From: Paenibacillus sp. FSL A5-0031
Lineage (GTDB): Bacteria > Bacillota > Bacilli > Paenibacillales > Paenibacillaceae
Length of the DNA stretch: 64,000 nucleotides
Assembly (NCBI RefSeq): GCF_001956295.1
Contig: NZ_MRTD01000006.1
Span: forward strand, 248,001-312,000
Reading direction: 5' to 3'
The position numbers were made by a program, and so were the translations under genes. Each line of letters opens with the position of its first letter. Positions within the stretch are counted from its first letter, which is position 1. The notes beneath the pieces were generated by a model. The model was not told the origin of the DNA. It made no database searches and worked only from the letters and a program-made list of their open reading frames with translations. This document shows, piece by piece, positions 43,594 to 52,968 of this stretch.

Positions 43594-44721
43594 CTAGTCC
43601 TCCTTCTGATAGGCTGAGCTTGCGATTTTCTCTTGCAGATGCTTATAAAATAACTCCTCATCAATCGGCAAATCTACCCAGCCATCCGTCCATGTTGATA
43701 GCAGCATCGCATTCGAGAGCATAAGCCCTTTGATGCCTTCCTCGCCAGGAGCAATCAATGGTTCATTAAACAGAATCGCATTCACCCAGTTTTGTGTAAT
43801 GCCTTTATGGTCGGGGTTGCTGCCATGAATCGGAATTTCACATTTCCAACATTCCGGCTGACCGAAGCCGCCTTTGAACTGCTTGTTGAATTCCGGCTCA
43901 GGAACCGTTAGACGCCAGAACGTTAATTGGTTATTTTCAATTACAATTTTACCGCGATCACCGCTCACTTCCAGTCTGTTCGTTCCCGGCGCTTCGCCAG
44001 TCGTCGTCACGAACACGCCAGTAGCTCCGTTCTCGTACTCTACGAATGCAGTTACATCATCCTCAACCTCGATGTCACGATGCTTGCCGAAGTAGCAGAA
44101 AGCACGGACGCGCTTTGGCATCATACTGATTGTCCATTGCCACAAATCGAGCTGATGCGGATCTTGGTTCAGCAGTACTCCGCCGCCTTCACCAGCCCAA
44201 GTTGCACGCCAAGTACCGGAGTCATAATAACTTTGAGAGCGATACCAATTGGTTATAATCCAATTGGTTCTTCTTATTTCACCTAGCTCGCCGTTATCTA
44301 TCAATTCTTTCAGCTTCACGTATATCGGGTTTGTGCGTTGGTTATACATCATGCTGAATTTCACATTTGTTTGGCTGGCTGCATCATTCATCTCGCGAAC
44401 CTGCTTCGTATAAACACCTGCCGGCTTCTCGCAAAGCACATGCAGACCACGCTTAAAGCAAGCAATAGAGAGATCTGGATGGGAGAAATGCGGCGTTGCA
44501 ATGAGCACTCCATCAACAAGTCCAGAGTCCATCATTTCATAAGGATCCTCATATAATCCGACTTGATCGCCAAGCTTTTCTTTTGCCCACGCAAGATTTG
44601 CTTGTACACAATCACTAACTGCGGTTATTTCAACTCCACTGACTTCACCTTTTACTAAGTAGCCAATATGACCCTTGCCCATATTTCCTAGTCCGATAAT
44701 TCCCAAACGAACGATCTGCAT
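43594..44721 (-). CDS. Gfo/Idh/MocA oxidoreductase (5)
   Basis: The 375-residue protein has a canonical Rossmann IIGLGNMGKGH (residues 8-18), the EKP motif in LCEKPAGVY, and GGGVLLNQDPHQLDLWQW, all typical of active NAD(P)-dependent members. AAGGGGCGG precedes the ATG. It forms an operon with the atypical member downstream, separated by four bases, and is divergent from the AraC gene at 44898, its likely regulator. The substrate is unknown. Confidence 0.87.
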   Translation of the reverse strand: MQIVRLGIIGLGNMGKGHIGYLVKGEVSGVEITAVSDCVQANLAWAKEKLGDQVGLYEDPYEMMDSGLVDGVLIATPHFSHPDLSIACFKRGLHVLCEKPAGVYTKQVREMNDAASQTNVKFSMMYNQRTNPIYVKLKELIDNGELGEIRRTNWIITNWYRSQSYYDSGTWRATWAGEGGGVLLNQDPHQLDLWQWTISMMPKRVRAFCYFGKHRDIEVEDDVTAFVEYENGATGVFVTTTGEAPGTNRLEVSGDRGKIVIENNQLTFWRLTVPEPEFNKQFKGGFGQPECWKCEIPIHGSNPDHKGITQNWVNAILFNEPLIAPGEEGIKGLMLSNAMLLSTWTDGWVDLPIDEELFYKHLQEKIASSAYQKED

Positions 44722-44897
44722 CCGAATACCGCCCCTTTATTTACAATGTTATAATAGCAGCTGCTTTCACAATCGTTTTGCCTGCCTATATGGTAGCATT
44801 TTGGGATACAGTGGGCTTCATTCGCATTAACTTGTTTACGCTTTTATTTGACTGTGGTTGGTGTATAATGATGGTATTTATGAGTGGAGGCGAAATG

Positions 44898-45752
44898 ATG
44901 AGCAAGCAGCAACAAATCCAATTACCGTTCACAATGGGAACCAGCTCTGATTTTAATGCTCATATTCCCTATCATAGTCACTTTCATTACGAAATCTATT
45001 ATTTCCATGGCGGCAAAGTAAACTATCTTATTAATGACCGCATCTATGTTCTGGAGCCTGGTGACTTGCTGCTTATGCACGGGATGACACTGCACCGGGC
45101 GCATGTCGATCCAAGCGCAGTTTACCACCGGTCGATCCTACATTTTGATCCGTATTACTTCAAGCAATTTATTCAGCCTTCATTTGCAGCGGATCTGCTC
45201 GAGCCCTTCGAGAAGCTTCAAAATATACGTTTGCAGCTGAGGGGCAATGAGAAAGCGGAAATAGAAGCTAGTCTTCACAAGCTTGAACAGCTTTACGTCC
45301 TGCAGGACAGCTTCTCCATTCAGCGATTTCAAGCTTTAATGCTTGATTTTCTTATTCAGATCAATCAGCTTTGCCAGAAGCCGCTGAAGGATAAGCCATC
45401 CTTTCCAACCTCCAAGGAACGACATGTTCAAGCGATTATCTCCTATTTGGAGTGCCATTATCATAATGATATTACGCTAGAGGCGATTCAAGCAGAGCTG
45501 CACTTAAGCAAATACTATTTGGCTAAAACATTCAAAGAAGTTACTGGATTTACAATCTTCCAGTTTCTCATGCAGCGTAGAATCTATCAGGCCAAAATCG
45601 AACTTATCAACACCATTCACCCCATCACCGACATTGGTTATGATGTTGGTTTTAAGCATCCCTCTCATTTCAGCCGCGCTTTCAAGCTGCATACCGACCT
45701 TACACCCGAACAATATCGCAAGCAAAATCATGTCTATTCCGATCAATTGTAA
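44898..45752 (+). CDS. AraC-family regulator divergent from oxidoreductase pair
   Basis: GGAGG lies seven bases before the ATG at 44898 (an ATG at 44895 is also possible), giving 284 residues; the open frame further upstream lacks homology. A cupin half (HSHFHYEIYYFHGGKVNYLI) is followed by the AraC DNA-binding part (LEAIQAELHLSKYYLAKTFKE, then ITDIGYDVGFKHPSHFSRAF). TATAAT lies at 44864-44869. A TAAAAGCGTAAACA stretch read on the minus strand at 44836-44849 resembles cre at 12 of 14 positions. It probably activates the divergent genes. Confidence 0.88.
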   Translation: MSKQQQIQLPFTMGTSSDFNAHIPYHSHFHYEIYYFHGGKVNYLINDRIYVLEPGDLLLMHGMTLHRAHVDPSAVYHRSILHFDPYYFKQFIQPSFAADLLEPFEKLQNIRLQLRGNEKAEIEASLHKLEQLYVLQDSFSIQRFQALMLDFLIQINQLCQKPLKDKPSFPTSKERHVQAIISYLECHYHNDITLEAIQAELHLSKYYLAKTFKEVTGFTIFQFLMQRRIYQAKIELINTIHPITDIGYDVGFKHPSHFSRAFKLHTDLTPEQYRKQNHVYSDQL

Positions 45753-45785
45753 ACCGCTTCATTCCAAATTTGTGGATTGAAGCTC

Positions 45786-45827
45786 TTGACCCATTTAGTT
45801 GTTAAGCGTATTATTGTCATAACAAGT
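45786..45827 (+). promoter_or_regulatory. marR promoter with MarR-type operator
   Basis: TTGACC at 45786-45791 and TATTAT at 45809-45814 are separated by 17 bases. TTGTTA at 45799-45804 and TAACAA at 45820-45825 form an inverted repeat centred on the -10. Confidence 0.72.
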
Positions 45828-45851
45828 AAATGAAAACAGCAGGTGAAAGCA

Positions 45852-46304
45852 ATGGAAATTATACAATCAGTAGGCTATATGCTCAGCAATACAGGCCGTA
45901 AACTAAACCTTCGGCTGCATCAGCTTTTTCAAGATTATGACGTTACGCCTGAACAATGGTCGCTGCTCATGTATCTTGATGAGCACGATGGCATGACTCA
46001 TAAAGATTTGGCACAGCGCTCCGATAAGGACCCCGCCAACATTACACGGCTTGTTGACCAGCTTGAACGAAAAGCGCTTGTCCGACGTGTCGCCAATCCG
46101 AATGACCGCCGCTCGCAGCTGCTTTATTTAACCGCTAATGGCAGAACATGCTCTAATGAACTGGCACCTATCGAAGAAAAATTTGTTGCACAGCTGTTGA
46201 CAGATATTTCCGAAGATGAAATTCAATCCTTCAAAAAATTTATGGCCAAAATAACTAAAAACGCAGAACTGAACCACGAATCAAACACAAAAACGAGTGA
46301 ATGA
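45852..46304 (+). CDS. MarR-family regulator
   Basis: The ATG at 45852 follows AGGTGA; the GTG at 45843 overlaps that site. The 150-residue protein has the winged helix with MTHKDLAQRSDKDPANITRLVDQLERKAL and the wing NPNDRRSQLLYLT, typical of MarR proteins that sense phenolic or toxic compounds. It lies 29 bases before an MFS efflux gene and probably represses both through the operator over the -10. Confidence 0.92.
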   Translation: MEIIQSVGYMLSNTGRKLNLRLHQLFQDYDVTPEQWSLLMYLDEHDGMTHKDLAQRSDKDPANITRLVDQLERKALVRRVANPNDRRSQLLYLTANGRTCSNELAPIEEKFVAQLLTDISEDEIQSFKKFMAKITKNAELNHESNTKTSE

Positions 46305-46333
46305 TCGGCGAACATCTGAGAGGGGAACCTATA

Positions 46334-47548
46334 ATGAATACGAATAAACTATGGAGCGCCGACTTCATTAAAATATGTTTAAGCAGCTTTTTTCTATTTT
46401 TTGCTTTTTATACATTAGCAACAGCGTTGTCCGTTTATGTGACCAATGGACTTGGAGGATCTGACACGCAGGCCGGATTATCGATGACTGTTTTCGTTAT
46501 CGCCTCAGTACTGCTTCGGCCCTTCGCCGGCCAATTGATGACCCGTTACGGGGAGCGGAAGATCGTTATTATTTCGTTGCTGCTGTTCCTATTGTTTTCG
46601 ATCGCATACTTAGGTGTTTTTGGCTACGCGATGCTGCTGCTAGTTCGTTTTTTTCATGGCGGCACGTTCGCTATCGCAACTACCTCTACGAATACGACTG
46701 CAATCGGAATCATACCCGAGCATCGCAAAGGAGAGGGAATTAGTTACTTCAGCTTATTTATGAGCCTCGCGATGGTCATTGGTCCTTTCGTTGGCTTAAC
46801 GATAACAACGCATGGCGGCTTTACAGCGATGTTCGCATTATGCGCTGTCTGCGCGCTCATCGCCTTCATCCTAGGCGCTTCAACAGCCAAAAAATCCGCC
46901 GCTGCCAAAGCTGAACAACCGATCATAAAAACGAAGAGCAAGCTGCATTGGCGCGATCTTGTAGAGAAGAAAGCTGTGCCCATTGCACTTAGCGGGTTTG
47001 TAGTCGCGTTCGCCTACAGCGGGCTCGTAACGTTTATGTCGGTTTATGCACATGAACAGGCTATTGATCAATATGCCAGCTATTTCTTTGTGTGCTTCGG
47101 CATTATGATAGTATTGCCTCGTCCGCTTGTCGGAAAATTGCTAGATCGTGTGGGAGAACATGTCATTGTATATCCCAGCATCGTTATTTTTGCCATCGGC
47201 ATGCTGCTGCTTAGCCAAGCAAGCTCGCCAGTTATTCTGCTTGTTTCCGGAGCTGTCATTGGCCTCGGATACGGCGCCCTGCTGCCTTGCTTTCAGACCA
47301 TAGCCGTGCTTGCTGCTCCGGCTCATCGCAGAGGGCTCGCTACAGCAACGTTTTATTTGCTGTTCGACCTTGGATATGGCATTGGATCCTACACGCTTGG
47401 CTCCTTGGCTTCAAGCTACGGATACAGTGTTATGTATGTACTTTGTGCCATTATAATTGCCTTATCTTCCGTCATTTATTTCACACTTCACCATAAACGC
47501 AAAAGATTGTTGGCCACATTAGATGATAACGCCTATAGCTCATCCTAG
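46334..47548 (+). CDS. MFS transporter, drug efflux type
   Basis: ATG 46334 follows GAGAGGGGA and gives 404 residues with twelve predicted membrane helices and the MFS motif A-like loop (MTRYGERKIVI near residue 73). A cytoplasmic stretch KKSAAAKAEQPIIKTKSKLHW separates the two halves. Co-transcription with MarR suggests export of a toxic compound; the substrate is unknown. The stop overlaps the convergent kinase gene by nine bases. Confidence 0.9.
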   Translation: MNTNKLWSADFIKICLSSFFLFFAFYTLATALSVYVTNGLGGSDTQAGLSMTVFVIASVLLRPFAGQLMTRYGERKIVIISLLLFLLFSIAYLGVFGYAMLLLVRFFHGGTFAIATTSTNTTAIGIIPEHRKGEGISYFSLFMSLAMVIGPFVGLTITTHGGFTAMFALCAVCALIAFILGASTAKKSAAAKAEQPIIKTKSKLHWRDLVEKKAVPIALSGFVVAFAYSGLVTFMSVYAHEQAIDQYASYFFVCFGIMIVLPRPLVGKLLDRVGEHVIVYPSIVIFAIGMLLLSQASSPVILLVSGAVIGLGYGALLPCFQTIAVLAAPAHRRGLATATFYLLFDLGYGIGSYTLGSLASSYGYSVMYVLCAIIIALSSVIYFTLHHKRKRLLATLDDNAYSSS

Positions 47549-49351
47549 GCCTATCGTTAGCTGATCCTCAATAGGCAGCATAATTTCCACAACTGTTCCT
47601 TCGTTCATCACACTGCTAATTTGAAGCGTACCCTTGTGCGCTTCAATAATGCGGTTGCTGATCATTATGCCAAGCCCAGTCCCTTTTTCTTTCGTTGTTA
47701 GAAAAGGCTCTCCGATTTTCGAAATAAGCTCCTCCGGTATACCTGGACCGCCATCTATAATTCGGATATGAGCAAAGCCATCCTCCAAGCTTGCAACCGT
47801 CACAACAACTTCGCCACCCTGCGGCATTGCCTCTAACGCGTTTTTAATAATATTCAAAAAAACCTGCTTAAGCTGGTCCACATTACAAAATATACTCGGC
47901 CGGGTATGGTCAAAACAAACCTTCAACTCCACATTTATAAGAATAGCTTGTGTTTCAAGCAAAGATAATACACTTCGCAGTATCGGCTCTAGAGGCTCGC
48001 TGCGATAGTTCGCGAAATGCGGCTTCGCTAACGTCATAAACTCATTTACGATTAAAGTAATACGGTCAATTTCATTGGCCATAATTGAAAAATAATGCGG
48101 GTTCTCAGGGTATTTACTGCTCAAAAGCTGTGTAAAGCCCTTTAGCGCTGTTAACGGATTTCGAATTTCATGCGCTACTCCTGCGGCAAGCTGACCAATT
48201 GCCGACAGCTTCTCCGAACGAATAAGAACCTCCTCCGAGCGTTTACGGTCGGTCAAATCACGAATCACACTGAGCATGACATCCTTGCCCAAATAATTGT
48301 TAATTCGGATACTTGAAACTTCCACATCCAGTAATTTTCCGTCCATACGAATAAGAACACGTTCCTCAAAAGGTGTTGCCTCGTCCGTCGACATAATGAG
48401 ATGCATTTTCTCAAGCGTTAATGCATGGTGGCTCTGATGAATAAATTCGAACACACTTGTTCCAATTATCTTTGCTTCCGATTCAATTCCTAGCACTTCC
48501 AAAGCTAGCTTGTTCGCGTAAAGCACGATCCCTTGATCACTCATAACGATCGGTTCGGGAACAAACTTTATAATTTTTTGATACAACTTGGCATTTTCCA
48601 TTAACAATTTTTCTTTTTCACGTTTAGGTGTAACGTCTTGAACGGTTCCAAGCAAGGACAGTTCTCCATTGAACATAATAACTGTACTGTTTCCCTCCAA
48701 ATAGATGCGGCTGCCGTCTTTTTTTATTCCTTTACTTTTGATAGGGAATTGACTTAATCCAATACCCATTCCACTTAAAATCTTGCTTTTGTGAAAATTG
48801 ATTTCATCCTGATCCATCAAATCGTTGACCGAGATGGCGTACATCTCCTCAACCGTATAACCATACATCTCCGCTAGATACGGGTTGGCATAAACAATCT
48901 TATCCCTTAGCCCTACGAATACACCTGCTACAACGTTTTCCATCAAGCTTTTATATAAATATTCCTTCTCGAGCAAGGAGGCTTCCATTCGCTTCTGCTT
49001 GGTTATATCATGAATTATAAGCTGGACAGCATTTTTACCATCAAATTTCACAGCTACTGCTCTCATTTCAACCTCTATCGCTTCCTGATCCAGACGAAGC
49101 AGCTCGTAATAGGTAAACGTAGAAGGATTAGCCTCTAGAATCAAATAGTTGATCATAGCTGGAAACCGCTCCATAAACTCGGGATGTATGAATTTGTTTA
49201 TGGGGTCTCCAATGATATCATCGAAATTACTAATGCCCAGCATAGTTAGCATTGCGTGATTAGCAAATACAATATTACCTTCTAACACAACAATAAGCCC
49301 GTCAGGAAGCATATGAACTAAATGCTGATATCTCTCTTCGCTTTCCCTCAA
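47540..49351 (-). CDS. Three-PAS sensor histidine kinase (sporulation-kinase-like)
   Basis: The 603-residue protein has three PAS domains (about 5-118, 128-240 and 250-368), a HisKA domain with H394 in GVAHEIRNPLTA, and a HATPase domain with NIIKNALEAMPQGG and DGGPGIPEEL. No membrane helix is seen, so it is cytoplasmic, like KinA-, KinC- or KinE-type kinases feeding Spo0F, but no regulator gene is adjacent. The start is a TTG at 49351 with a distant GAGG; the frame stays open for twelve codons upstream, with a coiled-coil-like VEVNEQLRES lead-in, to a stop, without ATG, GTG or TTG. Confidence 0.87.
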   Translation of the reverse strand: MRESEERYQHLVHMLPDGLIVVLEGNIVFANHAMLTMLGISNFDDIIGDPINKFIHPEFMERFPAMINYLILEANPSTFTYYELLRLDQEAIEVEMRAVAVKFDGKNAVQLIIHDITKQKRMEASLLEKEYLYKSLMENVVAGVFVGLRDKIVYANPYLAEMYGYTVEEMYAISVNDLMDQDEINFHKSKILSGMGIGLSQFPIKSKGIKKDGSRIYLEGNSTVIMFNGELSLLGTVQDVTPKREKEKLLMENAKLYQKIIKFVPEPIVMSDQGIVLYANKLALEVLGIESEAKIIGTSVFEFIHQSHHALTLEKMHLIMSTDEATPFEERVLIRMDGKLLDVEVSSIRINNYLGKDVMLSVIRDLTDRKRSEEVLIRSEKLSAIGQLAAGVAHEIRNPLTALKGFTQLLSSKYPENPHYFSIMANEIDRITLIVNEFMTLAKPHFANYRSEPLEPILRSVLSLLETQAILINVELKVCFDHTRPSIFCNVDQLKQVFLNIIKNALEAMPQGGEVVVTVASLEDGFAHIRIIDGGPGIPEELISKIGEPFLTTKEKGTGLGIMISNRIIEAHKGTLQISSVMNEGTVVEIMLPIEDQLTIGLG

Positions 49352-49474
49352 TTGTTCATTAACCTCGACGATTTTAATCCCCTCATCTCATCTCATTTCA
49401 TCAAGCAGCTTCATCCTGTTGATTACTTTCAACATCTCCAGCCTTCTTCCTGCTCCGCTTCGATTTTAAAATAC

Positions 49475-49518
49475 AAAAAAACATTGCCGCCAGCAAGTGT
49501 ATCGATTAGCGGCAATGT
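49475..49518 (-). terminator. Terminator after second importer operon
   Basis: ACATTGCCGC at 49481-49490 pairs with GCGGCAATGT at 49509-49518; seven T follow on the minus strand. It lies about 75 bases after the permease stop and upstream of the PAS kinase. Confidence 0.85.
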
Positions 49519-49592
49519 CTATAAGAGAGTCATTTAATCCGTTTTACTACTCATTCATAAAGCCGTGCCACTAAACTCTAGCTGATAAAATG

Positions 49593-50468
49593 CTAACCTT
49601 TCACCCCAGCTACATTAAGTCCACCCATAATGTAACGCTGGAAAATAAGGAAAAATATTAGCGGCGGAACCATTGTAATGGAGAGCACCGCAAACTTCAC
49701 ATTCCACTGAATCGTGGAGCCGGAATACACCACATATCTGAAAATACCTGTTGCAAGTGGATACATATCCTTCTCCAGCATAACAAGTGACGGCCAATAA
49801 AAATCATTCCATGTGCTGGAGAAATAGAAAATGATAAGCGTCATTAGGATAGGTACCGACAAAGGAATCGCGATCCGAATGAAGCATAGAAACTCACTAG
49901 CTCCGTCGATTCTGCCTGCTTCAAACAGTTCCTTATGCAGTCCATCGAAGAAGTTTTTCATGAGCAGCAAATAAAAAGCATTCGCGCCTGCTGGAAGCCA
50001 AAAGGCCCAGTAGCTGTTTAGCAAACCTAAGCTTTGCAAGTTAAGGAAGTTTGGAATTAAATAAGTAGCAGATGGAATCATCAGGGTAGACAAGAAAAAC
50101 AGCATGACCACTTTCTTGAAAGGTACCCTCATATGAGACAACGCGAATGACGTCATGCCAATAAAGACAAGGGCGAAAACAACTGTTCCAATAAAAATCA
50201 TCAGCGTGTTTTTCAAAAACTTAAGCATTGGAATAACATGCCATGCATCAATATAGTTATGCCACAGCCAATCTTTTGGGAAAAACGGCGCAGGGAAAGC
50301 AAAAAATTCCCCAGTCGTCTTCAGAGAGCTAAGCAGCGTATTCAGAAAGGGATACAGCATGGATACAATGATTATGCCAATAAAAAGCACCATCACAGCG
50401 TAACCAAGCTTTACTTGCCAACGTTTGAAATCAAATGATGAGATTATGGAACGCTCGGTATTTTTCAT
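49593..50468 (-). CDS. Sugar ABC transporter permease (MalG-like), second importer
   Basis: The 291-residue protein has six membrane helices and the EAA loop HKELFEAGRIDGASEFLCFIRI. Its ATG overlaps the upstream permease by ATGA, with GGAGTG before it. It is the last gene of the second importer operon. Confidence 0.92.
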   Translation of the reverse strand: MKNTERSIISSFDFKRWQVKLGYAVMVLFIGIIIVSMLYPFLNTLLSSLKTTGEFFAFPAPFFPKDWLWHNYIDAWHVIPMLKFLKNTLMIFIGTVVFALVFIGMTSFALSHMRVPFKKVVMLFFLSTLMIPSATYLIPNFLNLQSLGLLNSYWAFWLPAGANAFYLLLMKNFFDGLHKELFEAGRIDGASEFLCFIRIAIPLSVPILMTLIIFYFSSTWNDFYWPSLVMLEKDMYPLATGIFRYVVYSGSTIQWNVKFAVLSITMVPPLIFFLIFQRYIMGGLNVAGVKG

Positions 50469-51370
50469 CCTTTTTCACTCCTATTCTGCACTTTCAGGTA
50501 GAAGAAGGAGAGCACCATCATAACGGCGAACATCATCGTACCCATTGCTGTTGCTTTGCCAAAATCCAAATAAGTAAATGCATTTCTGTTCATAAGCAGC
50601 ATATAAGTTAAAGTCGCGTTGTCCGGACCTCCGGCAGTCATAGCCAGTTGTGCTTGGAAGCTTTGCGAGGTGTTAATGATTTGCAGTAAAAACATTAGAA
50701 AAAGCAATGAACGCAAATTAGGCAATGTAATAAATTTAATCCGCTGCCACACGCTTGCACCGTCAATTTCCGCAGCTTCATACAGATCCCGCGGTATGCC
50801 AACGATTGAGGCTAAATATATGAGCACCGCACCGCCAAAGTTTTGCCATGTTTCCATAATAACGATCGAGATCATGGACATGCCTTTTGTGAAAAAATCA
50901 ATTGCCGGCAATCCGATGCCCATAAGGAATGCATTAATTGGTCCGATTGGATCATAAAACCAAACCCACATGCCGTATAGCACGATAGCTGGTATTACAC
51001 TTGGCAAATAACCCGCAACGCGAGCTAGCCCTTGAAATCTTCTGAGCTCCGATACAGCAATAGCAACCGCAGCAGGCACCCAAAAACCAATGACTACGCA
51101 AAGCCCCATATAATACAGCGTATTTTTTATTGCGATATAAAAGTCACTTGAACTCGTAATATCGATGTAGTTTTGCAGTCCAACAAAAACATTCCCTTTA
51201 ACGAAATCCACCTCTTGAAAGCTGTACAGAACTCCCTTAATAATAGGAATCCAGAGAAAAAGCAAGAAAACGATAATTTCGGGAAGTACAAACAAGGCCC
51301 CCCACATATAGAGGTTCCACTTTCGCTTTTTCTTCGTGCTTATCGTTGATGTAATCGTTTGTGTTGCCAT
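50465..51370 (-). CDS. Sugar ABC transporter permease (MalF-like), second importer
   Basis: The 301-residue protein has a basic N-terminus, six membrane helices and the EAA loop IPRDLYEAAEIDGASVWQRIKFI. GGGAGGGGG precedes the ATG. It follows the binding-protein gene across a strong terminator-type hairpin, so permease synthesis should be lower than that of the binding protein. Confidence 0.92.
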   Translation of the reverse strand: MATQTITSTISTKKKRKWNLYMWGALFVLPEIIVFLLFLWIPIIKGVLYSFQEVDFVKGNVFVGLQNYIDITSSSDFYIAIKNTLYYMGLCVVIGFWVPAAVAIAVSELRRFQGLARVAGYLPSVIPAIVLYGMWVWFYDPIGPINAFLMGIGLPAIDFFTKGMSMISIVIMETWQNFGGAVLIYLASIVGIPRDLYEAAEIDGASVWQRIKFITLPNLRSLLFLMFLLQIINTSQSFQAQLAMTAGGPDNATLTYMLLMNRNAFTYLDFGKATAMGTMMFAVMMVLSFFYLKVQNRSEKG

Positions 51371-51420
51371 GGTTCTCCCCCTCCCAAGGTGCAGCGATAC
51401 TTATGATCACTTCTAATTTG

Positions 51421-51460
51421 AAAAAAAACGGGCCAATACCGAGGTTATTGGTATTGGCCC
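51421..51460 (-). terminator. Terminator-type hairpin between binding protein and permeases
   Basis: GGGCCAATACC at 51430-51440 pairs perfectly with GGTATTGGCCC at 51450-51460, and after G come eight T on the minus strand. It is a full intrinsic terminator shape inside the operon. Confidence 0.85.
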
Positions 51461-51476
51461 TTGGTGTCGCGGCTTA

Positions 51477-52922
51477 TTATTGGATCGTAATTTTGTCGTA
51501 GAATTCCGATTGGACTTTAGCTGCTGCTTCATCCAACACTTTTTTCAAATCAACATCTTTTGTCGTGAACACTTTTTGAATAACGTTAGCCATTTCAGCA
51601 TAGAAAGCTTGTGTTTCATACTGCGGCTCTGGCTTACCATCAAGCAAAGCCATCAAAGCAGGGTCATATGTGAACACGTTGTCGTGTTTAGCTAACATTG
51701 TATCCCATTTTTTACCAAACTCAGATTCTGGTGTCCAGTAGAAAATCGTTTGTGGAATATATACTTTGTTTTCTGCTTTACGTGTAGTGACTTCACCGTC
51801 GATTGCATTTATGAATTCGTCAGTGAAGTATTCCGAAGTCAACCAGTCAAATGCTGTTTTTTGCTGTGCAGCATCTGCTTTAGGGTTGATGACTTTGAAG
51901 CTGCCGCCTAGTACGCCAGTGTGCTTGCCGCCTTTAGTTACGGATGGGATCGGATAAATAACGACATCGTCTTTGCTGATACCGCCTGTGTTGATGGCTG
52001 CATCCGCTGCGTTGCCGCTTCCGCACATAACCATTGCACCGCGTCCTTGGTTAAACAGGTTAAGTGCATCGCCGTAGCCTAGAGCCCAGTTTTTCGGAAG
52101 AACGTCAGCATCTTTTAGCTGCTTGTAAAACTCCAACGCTTTCAAACCTTGTTCGCTGTTAAATGTTGCTTTTACTTTGCCGTTCTCAACTGTTTGAATG
52201 TCGCCGCCCGCTGCAAACAAGAAGTTCGTCCAGTTCCAGCCCGCTTCTGTGCCTTTGCCCATTGGGATAAAGCCAGCAATCCCTTTAGCCGGATCGTTTA
52301 CTTTTTTCGCCGTTTCAATCAGCTCTTCCCAAGTCCAGTCAAGCGATGGAAGCGGAACGCCTTTTTCTTCGAAAATTTTCTTGTTAAGCGTAATTGTCAT
52401 AACATAAGCATCTACTGGAATACCGTAAATTTTACCGTCAACAGAGAACGGACCCGTCATAATTGGATTTAAATCATCTTTGTTTTTCCAATTTTCAATA
52501 AGGCTCGTAACATCAGCTGCCCAGCCTTTTTCAGCTAGAACACGTCCTTCTGTCAAATAAGCATTAAATTCTGTTGGCGCATTGTTAGCAGCCATTTTAA
52601 TTCCGATTTCAGATGGATTGTACTGCCAATCATCTGTTTTGATCGTAACGTTAGGGTTTGCTTTTTTGAAACGCTCAATTTTTAGGTTCAATTGCTCGAT
52701 TGCTTCTGTTCTATCCGGCGGTTGGCCTTGAACCGTAATTTCAACAGGCTCTGCTGGTTTCTCAGTTGCCGGCTGCTCCTCTGTTTTATTTACAGCTGCA
52801 TTCGTTGCTTTTCCAGCATTCTCTTCTTTTCCTTTATTCCCGCCATTGTTACTGCCGCCGCTGCAGCCTGCTAATACAATCATCAATACGAGCATGCTGA
52901 TTACGATTCCCCTGATCTTCAT
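51477..52922 (-). CDS. Extracellular sugar-binding lipoprotein, second importer
   Basis: The ATG at 52922 follows GAGAGGGG; the earlier in-frame start lies upstream of the promoter. The 481-residue product has a lipoprotein signal (lipobox MIVLAGC), a low-complexity linker and a solute-binding domain with VTIKTDDWQYNP, GKIYGIPVDAY and ALNLFNQGRGAMVMCGSG. It is the receptor of the importer. It shows only family-level likeness to the binding protein at 29639, so the substrate probably differs. Confidence 0.93.
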   Translation of the reverse strand: MKIRGIVISMLVLMIVLAGCSGGSNNGGNKGKEENAGKATNAAVNKTEEQPATEKPAEPVEITVQGQPPDRTEAIEQLNLKIERFKKANPNVTIKTDDWQYNPSEIGIKMAANNAPTEFNAYLTEGRVLAEKGWAADVTSLIENWKNKDDLNPIMTGPFSVDGKIYGIPVDAYVMTITLNKKIFEEKGVPLPSLDWTWEELIETAKKVNDPAKGIAGFIPMGKGTEAGWNWTNFLFAAGGDIQTVENGKVKATFNSEQGLKALEFYKQLKDADVLPKNWALGYGDALNLFNQGRGAMVMCGSGNAADAAINTGGISKDDVVIYPIPSVTKGGKHTGVLGGSFKVINPKADAAQQKTAFDWLTSEYFTDEFINAIDGEVTTRKAENKVYIPQTIFYWTPESEFGKKWDTMLAKHDNVFTYDPALMALLDGKPEPQYETQAFYAEMANVIQKVFTTKDVDLKKVLDEAAAKVQSEFYDKITIQ

Positions 52923-52968
52923 CGTGTTAGTTCCCCTCTCAATTAGGTCTTTTGTTGCTTGCATCCTC

